A stretch of DNA of 43,701 bases. It comes from an uncultured Bacteroidales bacterium. GTDB lineage: Bacteria; Bacteroidota; Bacteroidia; Bacteroidales; Paludibacteraceae. Below are positions 27,516 through 35,700 of this stretch, piece by piece; the first letter of the stretch is position 1; every line of letters begins with the position of its first letter. Both the position numbers and the translations under genes were made by a program. The stretch spans positions 1 through 43,701 of the forward strand of contig CAIKVR010000237.1 in NCBI GenBank assembly GCA_903830915.1. The letters run 5' to 3'. Under the pieces are notes generated by a model, which saw nothing but the letters and a program-made list of their open reading frames with translations, searched no databases and was not told the DNA's origin.

Positions 27516-27620
27516 TGCAAATGACTATCAGATTTTGTAGATTGTCATTTGTAAGGCTGCAAATGGCACACAGATTTTGTAGATTGGTAATTGTAAGCCT
27601 GCAAATGACAATATGATTTT
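27516..27620. repeat. 42-bp tandem repeat, 2.5 copies
   Basis: Units start at 27516, 27558 and 27600, each with TGCAAATG at the start and the first two sharing CAGATTTTGTAGATTG at the centre. The spacing is exactly 42 bases. The third copy is degenerate and breaks off. The remaining bases up to the EF-G-like gene at 27842 are AT-rich, with a weak GTTATTTC/GAAATAAC hairpin near 27776-27797. Confidence 0.85.
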
Positions 27621-27841
27621 TGTATAGCATTAAAATCATGTTGTAAAACATACATTCAGAACTAAAAAACTTCACACAGATTTCATACATTGCCAATCGT
27701 TTATTAAACAAAAAAATTATAGGTCTTTTTAGTATTAATCCTTTATATTTTAATATGATATGAAATGAGCATAGGGTTATTTCGGGAAAGAAATAACTGA
27801 TGCGAATTCCATACGACATTTAAAAACAAAAAAATAAGCGT

Positions 27842-30001
27842 ATGAAAGTGTATCAATCAAATGAAATTAAAAACATTTCATTGCTGGGTAGTTCCGGCTC
27901 GGGGAAAACCACTCTTGTGGAAGCTATGCTTTTCGAGAGTGGAGTTATAAAACGCAGAGGCACAATTGCCGCTCAAAACACAGTTTCAGATTACTTTCCG
28001 GTTGAAAAAGACTACGGCTATTCCGTATTTTCAACCATTATCCAGACTGAATGGCTGGAGAAAAAACTTAATTTTATTGATTGCCCCGGTTCCGATGACT
28101 TTATCGGTGGCGTAGTTACCTCACTCAATGTTACTGATACGGCTCTTATCCTTATCAACACACAGTATGGCGTGGAAGTTGGCACTAACAATCACTTCCG
28201 CTATACCGAAAAATTCAACAAACCGGTTATTTTCGTTACCAACCAACTCGATCAGGAAAAAGCTGATTTCGACAAAACGCTGGAATCGCTGAAAGAAAAT
28301 TTCGGCAGTAAAGTTGTTCAGATTCAATATCCTGTAAATGTAGGTCCACAGTTCAACGCTGTGGTGGACGTACTTAAAATGAAACTTTACCGCTGGAAAC
28401 CTGAAGGCGGTGTTCCCGACGTGTTGGAAATTCCTGCTGATCAGATTAATAAAGCACAGGAACTTCACAATATCTTAGTTGAAGCAGCTGCCGAACATGA
28501 TGAAGAACTGATGGAGAAATTCTTCGATCAAGGCTCGCTTACCGAAGAAGAAATGCGTATCGGCATCCGTAAAGGGCTGATTCACCGCGACATGTTCCCA
28601 GTTTTCTGCGTTTGCGCAGGAAAAGACATGTGTGTTCGCCGGTTAATGGAATTTGTTGGAAACGTTTCTCCAAGCGTAAATCAAACCGAACAACCACAAA
28701 CTGCTGATGGTAAAAAAATAGCACCTGATGCAAGTGGTTCTACCAGTATTTATGTATTCAAAACCAGTGTTGAACCGCATATTGGTGAAGTATCCTACTT
28801 CAAGGTAATGAGTGGAAAACTGAAAGAAGGCGACGATTTAGTGAATGTTGACCGCAGTTCGAAGGAACGTGTAAGCCAGATATTTTCAGTTGCCGGACAA
28901 ATTCGCACCAAAGTGGACGAGATAGTGGCCGGTGATATTGGTGCAACCGTTAAACTCAAGGATACCCGCACAGGCAACACACTAAATGTAAAAGGTTGCG
29001 AGTATGATTTCAAAGAAATTAAATATCCGGAACCTAAATACCGTCGTGCAATTAAAGCTGTAAGTGAGGCTGACGAAGAAAAACTTAGTGAAGTACTGAC
29101 TCGTATGCACGAAGAAGACCCAACCTGGGTGGTGGAACAATCTAAAGAGTTGAAACAAACCATTCTTTATGGTCAGGGAGAATTCCACCTCCGCACCTTG
29201 AAATGGCGTGTTGAGCACAACGATAAAATTCCAATTGAATATAAAGAGCCAAAAATTCCTTACCGCGAAACCATTACCAAGAATGCCCGTGCCGATTATC
29301 GTCACAAAAAACAATCGGGTGGTTCGGGTCAGTTTGGTGAAGTTCACATGATTATTGAGCCATATTTTGATGGTATGCCAGCTCCGGAAATGTTCCGTTT
29401 TAATGGTCAGGAATTCAAAATCAGCAACCGCGATACACAGGTTATTGACCTGGATTGGGGCGGCAAATTAGTGCTTATCAACAGTATTGTGGGTGGTTCA
29501 ATCGATGCTCGTTTTGTTCCGGCTATTCTGAAAGGAATCATGGATCGCATTGAGCAAGGTCCGCTTACAGGTTCGTATGCGCGAGATGTGCGTGTAATTG
29601 TGTACGATGGAAAAATGCACCCGGTTGATTCCAATGAAATTTCGTTCCGTTTGGCAGGTCGTCATGCATTCTCACAAGCATTTAAAGATGCCGGACCAAA
29701 ATTGCTTGAGCCTGTTTACGATGTGGTTGTTCAGACTCCTTCCGACCGCCTCGGTGATATAATGAGTGATTTACAAGGCCGCCGTGCAATTATTATGGGC
29801 ATGGAAAGTGAAAAAGGCTACGAAAAACTATCTGCCAAAATTCCGTTGAAAGAATTGGGTAGCTATTCAACCACACTAAGTTCGCTAACCGGAGGACGTG
29901 CCTCATTCAGTATGAAGTTTGCTAGCTACGAACTGGTGCCTATGGATATTCAGGATAAATTGCTCAAAGAATACGAAGCAACTAAAAAAGAAGAAGAATA
30001 A
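27842..30001 (+). CDS. fusA2: EF-G paralogue (EF-G2 type) with altered GTPase motifs
   Basis: This 719-residue translation factor has the full EF-G domain order: G domain, domain II ('ISKFKTSVEPH'-like), III, IV and V, ending 'GRASFSMKFASYELVP'. The P-loop is intact (GSSGSGKT, residues 16-23). Other GTPase motifs differ from ordinary EF-G: the RGITI of switch I is YGYSV (Ser61 for the Mg-binding Thr), DTPGH is DCPGS (Ser84 for the catalytic His), and NKxD is NQLD (134-137). I recall that the Bacteroides thetaiotaomicron paralogue EF-G2 supports translation without ribosome-stimulated GTP hydrolysis in carbon starvation; this gene looks like its orthologue. It stands alone between a long intergenic region and a bidirectional terminator. 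Confidence 0.88.
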   Translation: MKVYQSNEIKNISLLGSSGSGKTTLVEAMLFESGVIKRRGTIAAQNTVSDYFPVEKDYGYSVFSTIIQTEWLEKKLNFIDCPGSDDFIGGVVTSLNVTDTALILINTQYGVEVGTNNHFRYTEKFNKPVIFVTNQLDQEKADFDKTLESLKENFGSKVVQIQYPVNVGPQFNAVVDVLKMKLYRWKPEGGVPDVLEIPADQINKAQELHNILVEAAAEHDEELMEKFFDQGSLTEEEMRIGIRKGLIHRDMFPVFCVCAGKDMCVRRLMEFVGNVSPSVNQTEQPQTADGKKIAPDASGSTSIYVFKTSVEPHIGEVSYFKVMSGKLKEGDDLVNVDRSSKERVSQIFSVAGQIRTKVDEIVAGDIGATVKLKDTRTGNTLNVKGCEYDFKEIKYPEPKYRRAIKAVSEADEEKLSEVLTRMHEEDPTWVVEQSKELKQTILYGQGEFHLRTLKWRVEHNDKIPIEYKEPKIPYRETITKNARADYRHKKQSGGSGQFGEVHMIIEPYFDGMPAPEMFRFNGQEFKISNRDTQVIDLDWGGKLVLINSIVGGSIDARFVPAILKGIMDRIEQGPLTGSYARDVRVIVYDGKMHPVDSNEISFRLAGRHAFSQAFKDAGPKLLEPVYDVVVQTPSDRLGDIMSDLQGRRAIIMGMESEKGYEKLSAKIPLKELGSYSTTLSSLTGGRASFSMKFASYELVPMDIQDKLLKEYEATKKEEE

Positions 30002-30023
30002 AACACACGATTTTTTGCTTTTC

Positions 30024-30075
30024 AAAATCAGTAAAAGCAGTTATCCTAAATTGGGTAACTGCTTTTACTGATTTT
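30024..30075. terminator. Bidirectional terminator, 20-bp perfect stem
   Basis: AAAATCAGTAAAAGCAGTTA at 30024-30043 pairs exactly with 30056-30075, with a 12-base loop that can add three more pairs. A- and T-rich flanks on both sides suit termination of both the EF-G-like gene and the convergent TonB receptor gene. Confidence 0.9.
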
Positions 30076-30080
30076 AGCCA

Positions 30081-32000
30081 TCACAATCTCTTTCTCACGC
30101 CCACATTGAAATTAATTCCCGGTTGCGTCAGTCCGCCATAATCGGCATAATTGCTATTCAGGATATTATTCACATCCAGAAATACATCGAAACTTTTATC
30201 AGCCCACAGAAAACGGGTGTCAAGCAAAGCGTAAGGTGAATATGATTTGATAATCGATGGACTTCCTAATACCGTATTGGCGTCATACGATCCGGCACGA
30301 TCATAATATCCTATTTTCCACGAAGCGGATAATTTACTGAAAATGGAATGATTTACAGAAAGGGATATTTTATGTTTCAGATAGTCTAAAGCATACTTAG
30401 AATCCACTCCTTCAATCTTTTTGTCAAGACTTAGGTAAGAGTAACTGGCAGATATTTTTTTAAGGATAGACTGATGAAAAATGTATTCACAAGTAATATC
30501 ACCACCTAACGCATTCACTTTCGATAGGTTCATTGCCTCATATTTTGGGGAGGTTGAAGTGAGTTTTACCCAATCTATCACATTTTGCCCCATTCGGTAA
30601 TACACATCAACATTGAAATTCCAGTTGGTTTTGTTTGATTTAATTCCTATTTCGTAGGTTTCAGAAGTTTCAGGATTAAGAGTTGGATTGCCTTGCTGCA
30701 CCGTATTCACAAAGAATAAATCAGTAAAAGTAGGCAAACGGGTAGCCGTATTTGCTGAGGCAAAGAGTTTGGTGTCATCGGAAATAAAGTAAGCAAGATC
30801 TAATCCACCATAAGTTGTGAATTTGAAGTCCTGACTGTAGCTGGTTGCTATTCCACCCGATAAATACCAGTTGTTTAGTTTTAACGAATGGTCTATCATG
30901 GCAGAACATACCAGTCTGTTATATGAATTTTTAAAAAAAATGTTGTTTTCAAAAGGTGCAGCCAAAGAATCGGGCGATGTCATTTGAGTACCTAAAGCTG
31001 TACTGAAAATATGCTCATTTCTTATGCTTATACCCAAAGTTGTTTTTCCAATTTTTGAGGCATAACTACCATTCAATTTGCCGGTTATCACGTCGGTAAG
31101 GTGATATTTAAAACCTGTCGGTTTATCATGATCGAGTTCGTATCGGTCGTTATGGCTTCTCCAACTAACCTGTGCATTATAAGAGATATTTCCGTTAGTC
31201 ATATTCCAGTCTAACGCGCTAAAAAATGTTTTTGTTGCCTCCCGTTGATTGGGGAATTTCAACGAATAAAAGCCGTTTTCTCCCATGTCTTTTGTTTGAG
31301 CGGATAATTGCAACTCAAATTTTCCGTATTCTCCCGCATTCAGAACAGATTGTACAAATCCGTTGAGAATATTAAAGTTCGTGTTAGCCATATATCCATC
31401 GCTGCCGAAATGGGAAGCTGATGCGAAAGAGTGTATTGAGTTTAAACTGAAATTGCCAGAAAGTCCTTGTCCCAAAGTCATAAAACTCCCTCCGGTTAGC
31501 TCTGCTTTTAGTGATTGTTTGTCCGATACTTCAGTTACGATATTTATTGCACCACTAAAAGCATTAGGACCTAACACACGTGCTGCAGAACCTTCCAGTA
31601 TTTCTATACGACTGATATCCGAAATATTGACAGGAATGTCCAGATTGAAGTGTCCGGTTTGAGGGTCGGTGATGTTTACTCCATTCAACAGAACAAGCAC
31701 CTGATCGAAAGTTCCTCCACGAACCGAAATGTCCGCCTGAGTTGAGTTAGTTCCACGTTGACGAATGTCTATTCCTGCTACATAATCCAGTAGCTGGTCT
31801 ATACTTTGAACAGCTGCGCTTTTTATTTCTGATTTGTCGATTACGGTGAGGATGCGCCCCATTTCGGAGTAAAGTTTCTTTTGGGCAGCAGTTACCTGCA
31901 ATTCTGATAAATTAACTATCAGCGAATCATTTTCCTGAGCCGCTAAAGGATGTAAAACATAAAGTATAAATAACGAACAAAATAAAGCTATTTTTCTCAT
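30081..32000 (-). CDS. TonB-dependent outer-membrane receptor (BtuB-like)
   Basis: This 639-residue protein has a signal peptide (MRKIALFCSLF ... AAQ) and a plug domain: 'VQSIDQLLDYVAGIDIRQRG', 'ADISVRGGTFDQVLVLLNG', 'ISRIEILEGSAARVLGPNAFSGAINI'. A short C-terminal barrel follows. It lacks the SusC-type regulatory domain. The size and plug resemble BtuB/CirA-type receptors for vitamin B12 or iron chelates, but the ligand is unknown. I choose the ATG at 32000. An upstream in-frame GTG at 32039 would translate a terminator hairpin and is rejected. The gene begins only 16 bases after that hairpin, so its transcription must pass through it. No cobalamin riboswitch is seen. Confidence 0.88.
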   Translation of the reverse strand: MRKIALFCSLFILYVLHPLAAQENDSLIVNLSELQVTAAQKKLYSEMGRILTVIDKSEIKSAAVQSIDQLLDYVAGIDIRQRGTNSTQADISVRGGTFDQVLVLLNGVNITDPQTGHFNLDIPVNISDISRIEILEGSAARVLGPNAFSGAINIVTEVSDKQSLKAELTGGSFMTLGQGLSGNFSLNSIHSFASASHFGSDGYMANTNFNILNGFVQSVLNAGEYGKFELQLSAQTKDMGENGFYSLKFPNQREATKTFFSALDWNMTNGNISYNAQVSWRSHNDRYELDHDKPTGFKYHLTDVITGKLNGSYASKIGKTTLGISIRNEHIFSTALGTQMTSPDSLAAPFENNIFFKNSYNRLVCSAMIDHSLKLNNWYLSGGIATSYSQDFKFTTYGGLDLAYFISDDTKLFASANTATRLPTFTDLFFVNTVQQGNPTLNPETSETYEIGIKSNKTNWNFNVDVYYRMGQNVIDWVKLTSTSPKYEAMNLSKVNALGGDITCEYIFHQSILKKISASYSYLSLDKKIEGVDSKYALDYLKHKISLSVNHSIFSKLSASWKIGYYDRAGSYDANTVLGSPSIIKSYSPYALLDTRFLWADKSFDVFLDVNNILNSNYADYGGLTQPGINFNVGVRKRL

Positions 32001-32015
32001 AATGAATAAAATAAA

Positions 32016-32050
32016 AAACGGTTGAAGCAGGAAACCCACTTCAACCGTTT
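32016..32050 (-). terminator. Terminator-like hairpin between small ORF and TonB receptor
   Basis: On the minus strand a 12-bp stem (AAACGGTTGAAG / CTTCAACCGTTT) with an 11-base loop is followed by TTTATTTTATT. The stop codon of the small ORF (32041-32043) is in the first stem arm. The receptor ATG is 16 bases after the stem. It therefore either terminates or attenuates transcription into the receptor gene. Confidence 0.75.
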
Positions 32051-32364
32051 GGATGAATATTTAAATTTATAATTCTCGCAGCAACTTCATCTGTAGCAAC
32101 AGATGTCATGTTAATCGTTTCATTCAACTGAAATACAAGCTCATTTTCCATACCAACTGATTCATTATCAGCACATTTTTTGGTTGATGAAATAAAAGAA
32201 AGTGTATTTACCTTTGTACTTTTCTGAACAGATTTATCTGCTATAGAAACAGCCAGACAACCAATAGTAACAACAGTTCCAAGACTGCAAAACACGGCAT
32301 AATGCGCTCTGCTCCAGCGTCGGAAACGTATGATGTGTTGTTGTGTTTTGGTTTGCCTGAACAT
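32041..32364 (-). CDS. Small conserved-type protein upstream of TonB receptor
   Basis: The protein is 107 residues from the ATG at 32364; an in-frame TTG lies 27 bases further up. The N-terminus is basic with 'HIIRFRRWSRAHYAVFCSLGTVVTIGCLAVSIADKS', one hydrophobic stretch of about 16 residues. I recall short proteins with this 'FRRWSRxxYAVFxSLG' pattern in front of TonB receptor genes in Bacteroidetes, but no function is known to me. The stop codon lies inside a terminator-like hairpin. It could be a real small protein, a leader peptide that controls the receptor, or both. A partial -7 box (AACTTTTGC, minus strand, 32388-32396) lies just upstream. Confidence 0.65.
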   Translation of the reverse strand: MFRQTKTQQHIIRFRRWSRAHYAVFCSLGTVVTIGCLAVSIADKSVQKSTKVNTLSFISSTKKCADNESVGMENELVFQLNETINMTSVATDEVAARIINLNIHPNG

Positions 32365-32427
32365 TTTTTCTGTTTTGATTTGAAGTTGCAAAAGTTGGTA
32401 AAAAATCGATTAAAGGAATTTTCGTTC

Positions 32428-32458
32428 AAAAAAAGTGCTGATTTTTTAGTCAGCACTT
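32428..32458 (-). terminator. Intrinsic terminator of the DUF6242 gene
   Basis: On the minus strand a 9-bp stem (AAGTGCTGA / TCAGCACTT) with an 8-base loop leads straight into a T run (TTTTTTG). It lies 23 bases after the stop codon of the DUF6242 gene and isolates it from the small ORF. Confidence 0.85.
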
Positions 32459-32480
32459 CAGTATATTGTCTTCGATCAGA

Positions 32481-33998
32481 TTATTGACGAATGAAACTTT
32501 TACGGTTTAGTTTACCTGTCCATATATCGGTAGTTGGGATTAATGTGGTGTTGCTTTTTGAATTCCGGCGACCAGAGCTATATCTTCTTGCATTTTCGGG
32601 ATTATTATTTGCCTTCCCTCCGATAAGGAAAATCCTTTTGTTTGTATCATCCACCACAACAGACTGATAAATATGTGGCTGATAATAATTTGAATAGCTA
32701 ACAGTATCTTTATATGTTTTGGATGTTTTAAACTCTTCGCCGTGAGCAATTTGATTGTAGACCGTATCCGGAATATACCAACTCAACCCTTCATCTTTAG
32801 ATTCCCTATAATAACCTCTTACCAACTGACTCCCTTTTTTTACAGAACCGAAAAGTAGTAATTTATTATCATAAGATATTACGCTCGAACCTTCTGCTAA
32901 AGAGTCCAATGAATGATTTTCAGTACTGAAATCTACCCAATAAACACCATCTTCCGAACTCCAGCAATTTTTTAATGGAGTATTTGTATTTGTAGGAGAA
33001 TAACCTCCCAAAACTAATACTTTTGATTTTCCGGTAACTGTAGAAATTGTTATAGCTGAAAAATCAGTTACTGGAAAATTGTCAGGAATTTTCCCAATCA
33101 TTGTCCATACAACACCATTGGAAGTTGTTGCGAAATGATAAGTAGCATCTGAAACGGATTGAACTACAGCCCACAACTTATTATTCCAAACGCAAAGTAA
33201 GGAATTAAATGAAAAATCAGTAAAAGTACTTTTTGTCCAGTCATTTAGACCATTCGAAGAAGAGAAAACATTAAAACCATCATGCGAAACAAATAATTTT
33301 CCATTAAACTGTAGCATGTCGTTTAACGGGGTATTCACTGGTAAGCCATTTAAAGAGTTCTCTTGAATCCATGTTTTTCCATCGGACGAAGTAAAAAGAT
33401 AAGCAGCTAATCCATCATTCATGTAATAATAGATTTTATTATTCAGAAAAATAGCTTTCTGATATTTAGCATTGACAGAATTTACCTTATCAGTAAGATT
33501 CGCCCAAACATATAATTCTGGATGAACCTTATGCACATTTATTTTTATTTTATATGGGTGATTGTGTATTCCGTCACTTGCATATTTATTAACCCATAAT
33601 GCTGAATCCTTATTAGTCCACAATGCCTGTCGGAAATCAACTGTATCTTTACCGGTTATATAGATTGAGTCATTACCTTTCGAAAATTTATATTTATAAA
33701 TCGTACGATTTTTGGGAAAATAAAGCACAGCTTTTGCAGTACTTTTGAATGCAAATGTTGGATACAAACTGTCAATCCTCGTTCTGAAAGGCAAAGAATC
33801 TATATTTTCAATGGTTGTTCCACTTGCATCGAGAGCAAAAACTGCTGTTTTTGCCGAGTCATTACCCGCTAACGTCATTGAAACAAAACTTGCATCATTC
33901 GATTTAGCTGGAGTAGTGGTAGTTGTTGTATCTAAACACGAACTTAGAATTAGTAACGCGGAGAAAACTGAAAATAAACGGAAGAAATTGAATTGCAT
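32481..33998 (-). CDS. DUF6242-type lipoprotein, beta-propeller-like
   Basis: This 505-residue protein has a lipoprotein signal with lipobox LSSC at about residue 21, then a Thr-rich linker (six Thr). The N-terminal 150 residues ('SFVSMTLAGNDSAKTAVFALD', 'KGNDSIYITGKDTVDF') form a beta-rich domain. The rest has repeated strand-turn units such as 'LFTSSDGKTWIQE', 'FSSSNGLNDWTKS', 'FATTSNGVVWTMI' and 'SKDEGLSWYIPD', typical of sialidase/kelch-like propellers with Asp-box-like turns. I recognise it as DUF6242; its function is unknown. It is probably displayed on the outer membrane. It has its own terminator. Confidence 0.8.
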   Translation of the reverse strand: MQFNFFRLFSVFSALLILSSCLDTTTTTTPAKSNDASFVSMTLAGNDSAKTAVFALDASGTTIENIDSLPFRTRIDSLYPTFAFKSTAKAVLYFPKNRTIYKYKFSKGNDSIYITGKDTVDFRQALWTNKDSALWVNKYASDGIHNHPYKIKINVHKVHPELYVWANLTDKVNSVNAKYQKAIFLNNKIYYYMNDGLAAYLFTSSDGKTWIQENSLNGLPVNTPLNDMLQFNGKLFVSHDGFNVFSSSNGLNDWTKSTFTDFSFNSLLCVWNNKLWAVVQSVSDATYHFATTSNGVVWTMIGKIPDNFPVTDFSAITISTVTGKSKVLVLGGYSPTNTNTPLKNCWSSEDGVYWVDFSTENHSLDSLAEGSSVISYDNKLLLFGSVKKGSQLVRGYYRESKDEGLSWYIPDTVYNQIAHGEEFKTSKTYKDTVSYSNYYQPHIYQSVVVDDTNKRIFLIGGKANNNPENARRYSSGRRNSKSNTTLIPTTDIWTGKLNRKSFIRQ

Positions 33999-34020
33999 AG
34001 CTACAAATTTATTTGAACTG

Positions 34021-34029
34021 ACAAAGTTA
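34021..34029 (-). promoter_or_regulatory. -7 promoter box for the DUF6242 gene
   Basis: The minus strand reads TAACTTTGT, fitting TAnnTTTGY, 23 bases before the ATG at 33998. No clear -33 TTTG is seen. Confidence 0.5.
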
Positions 34030-34119
34030 AATTTATTTTGGTTTATCTGAACTGCTTACAGTAAGATTTATTGTTTTTTATCATTAAAAACAACATTTTT
34101 GAGAAAAGGCATGGCAAAA

Positions 34120-34884
34120 TTAATCATTTAGTTCTACAACAACCGGACAATGGTCGGAATGTATAGCATCCTGAAGGATTGCTGCCGATTTCAATTTAGT
34201 GCGAAGACTTTCAGTAACCCAATGATAATCAATACGCCATCCTGCATTTCTAAATCTTGCACCACCCCGGTAACTCCACCAACTGTATTGTTCGGCACGG
34301 TTATCGAAAACCCGGAACGAATCAACCATTCCTGCAGCTTCAAATTTATCGAGCCAGGCACGTTCCTCAGGTAAAAAACCGGAAACTCCATTCTGCCGCT
34401 CAGGATGATTAATGTCAATTGGTTTATGGCATATATTATAATCGCCGCAAATGATCAGGTTGGGACGTGTTTTACGAAGTTCTGCCACAAATGGAGCAAA
34501 TGCTTCCAGAAAATCCATCTTAAAAGCCTGTCGCTCTTCGCCCGACGAACCGGAAGGAATGTACACGCTTATAACCGAAATATCACCAAAATCGGCACGA
34601 ATTACCCGACCCTCGTCATCGTAACGCGGATTGTTCATACCAATAACCACATTATCCGGCGTTCTTTTGGTTAGAATGGCAACACCACTATACCCCTTTT
34701 TTTGTGCCGAATGGAGGTATGAAGTGTAACCCAGTTCAGCAAAAATCATTGTATCAATTTGGTCGGGCTGGGCTTTAGTTTCCTGAAAACAAATTACATC
34801 AGGGTTTTCTGCCTGCAACCATTCGGTGAAATTTTTGCTCAACGCAGCACGAATTCCATTAACATTATACGATATTATCTTCAT
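34120..34884 (-). CDS. xth: Exodeoxyribonuclease III (AP endonuclease)
   Basis: This 254-residue protein is ExoIII/ExoA, which cleaves DNA at abasic sites and degrades 3' ends in base-excision repair. Motifs are complete: 'IISYNVNGIRA' at the start, 'ICFQETKA' with the metal-binding Glu, 'VYIPSG', 'CGDYNICHKPID' (catalytic Asp/Asn), 'WWSYRGGARFRNAGWRIDY' and 'SDHCPVV' with the catalytic His. Length is normal. Its start overlaps the end of the MlaF-like gene by 4 bases, so it is translationally coupled to the transporter genes, a linkage with no obvious functional sense. Confidence 0.97.
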   Translation of the reverse strand: MKIISYNVNGIRAALSKNFTEWLQAENPDVICFQETKAQPDQIDTMIFAELGYTSYLHSAQKKGYSGVAILTKRTPDNVVIGMNNPRYDDEGRVIRADFGDISVISVYIPSGSSGEERQAFKMDFLEAFAPFVAELRKTRPNLIICGDYNICHKPIDINHPERQNGVSGFLPEERAWLDKFEAAGMVDSFRVFDNRAEQYSWWSYRGGARFRNAGWRIDYHWVTESLRTKLKSAAILQDAIHSDHCPVVVELND

Positions 34885-35639
34885 TGATTGGCTTTTTTTA
34901 CTTTTTTGTATAATTCCGATGCGAAAACAAAATCATTCAACGCCTCATTATGAACATGAAAAATATCACTATTGTTTCCTTCCCAGGCTTTTTCGCCTTT
35001 TTCAATAAAGATTATATTTTCCCCAATTTCCATAACCGAGTTCATGTCGTGCGAATTGATAATTGTTGTAATTTCAAATTCATGCGTAATTTCATGAATC
35101 AGTTTATCAATAACAAGTGAAGTTCTTGGGTCGAGACCTGAATTTGGCTCGTCACAAAACAGGTATTTAGGTTGTAGAGCAATAGCACGGGCAATTGCCA
35201 CTCGTTTTTGCATTCCACCACTGATTTCGGAAGGTGCAAGATGAAATGCCTTTTCTTCCAGATTTACCCGTTTCAGGCAAAAAATAGCACGCTCTGTCAT
35301 CTCTTCGGCTGAAGTTGGTGAAAACATTTCGAGCGGATACATCACGTTTTCAAGTACACTCAGCGAATCGAAAAGTGCTGAACCCTGAAAAAGCATTCCA
35401 ACTTCGCGGCGTAGAATACGGATTTCACTCATACGCATGTCAGGCAGATTACGTCCATCATATTCAATCTTACCGTTATCAATACGGTGCAATCCAATAA
35501 TACTCTTCATCAACACCGTTTTTCCCGAGCCGCTCTGACCAATAATCATGTTGGTTTTTCCGGTCTCGAAAACGGCTGAAACATTTTTCAATACATGATT
35601 GCCATCGAACGATTTATCTACGTTTTTTACTTCTATCAT
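34881..35639 (-). CDS. mlaF: MlaF-like ABC transporter ATPase
   Basis: This 252-residue ATPase powers an Mla-type phospholipid transporter at the inner membrane. Walker A 'GQSGSGKT' is at residues 34-41, the signature 'ISGGMQKRVAIARA' near 140, and Walker B 'YLFCDEPNSGLDP' near 163. The 'SGGMQKR' form, with Met and Gln, is typical of the MlaF group. It follows the permease gene by 61 bases and overlaps xth by 4. The substrate-binding MlaD (MCE) gene is not in the window. Confidence 0.93.
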   Translation of the reverse strand: MIEVKNVDKSFDGNHVLKNVSAVFETGKTNMIIGQSGSGKTVLMKSIIGLHRIDNGKIEYDGRNLPDMRMSEIRILRREVGMLFQGSALFDSLSVLENVMYPLEMFSPTSAEEMTERAIFCLKRVNLEEKAFHLAPSEISGGMQKRVAIARAIALQPKYLFCDEPNSGLDPRTSLVIDKLIHEITHEFEITTIINSHDMNSVMEIGENIIFIEKGEKAWEGNNSDIFHVHNEALNDFVFASELYKKVKKANQ

Positions 35640-35700
35640 TTTTAGTTCGTAAAGTCTGTAAAGTTTGAAAGTTGTTGAGTTGCTTACCGCTTACTGTCAA

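Noticed and set aside
27475-27819. A 114-codon minus-strand ORF across the 42-bp repeats
   Set aside because: Its C-terminal half only reflects the 14-codon repeat period, the rest is AT-rich with no recognisable domain, and it lies in a non-coding repeat region.
32001-32039. A 13-residue N-terminal extension of the TonB receptor
   Set aside because: It would be translated from the terminator hairpin and starts with GTG; the ATG at 32000 begins a normal signal peptide.
30081-32364. Cobalamin riboswitch in front of the BtuB-like receptor
   Set aside because: No conserved B12-box or long structured leader was seen; the upstream region is occupied by the small ORF and its hairpin.
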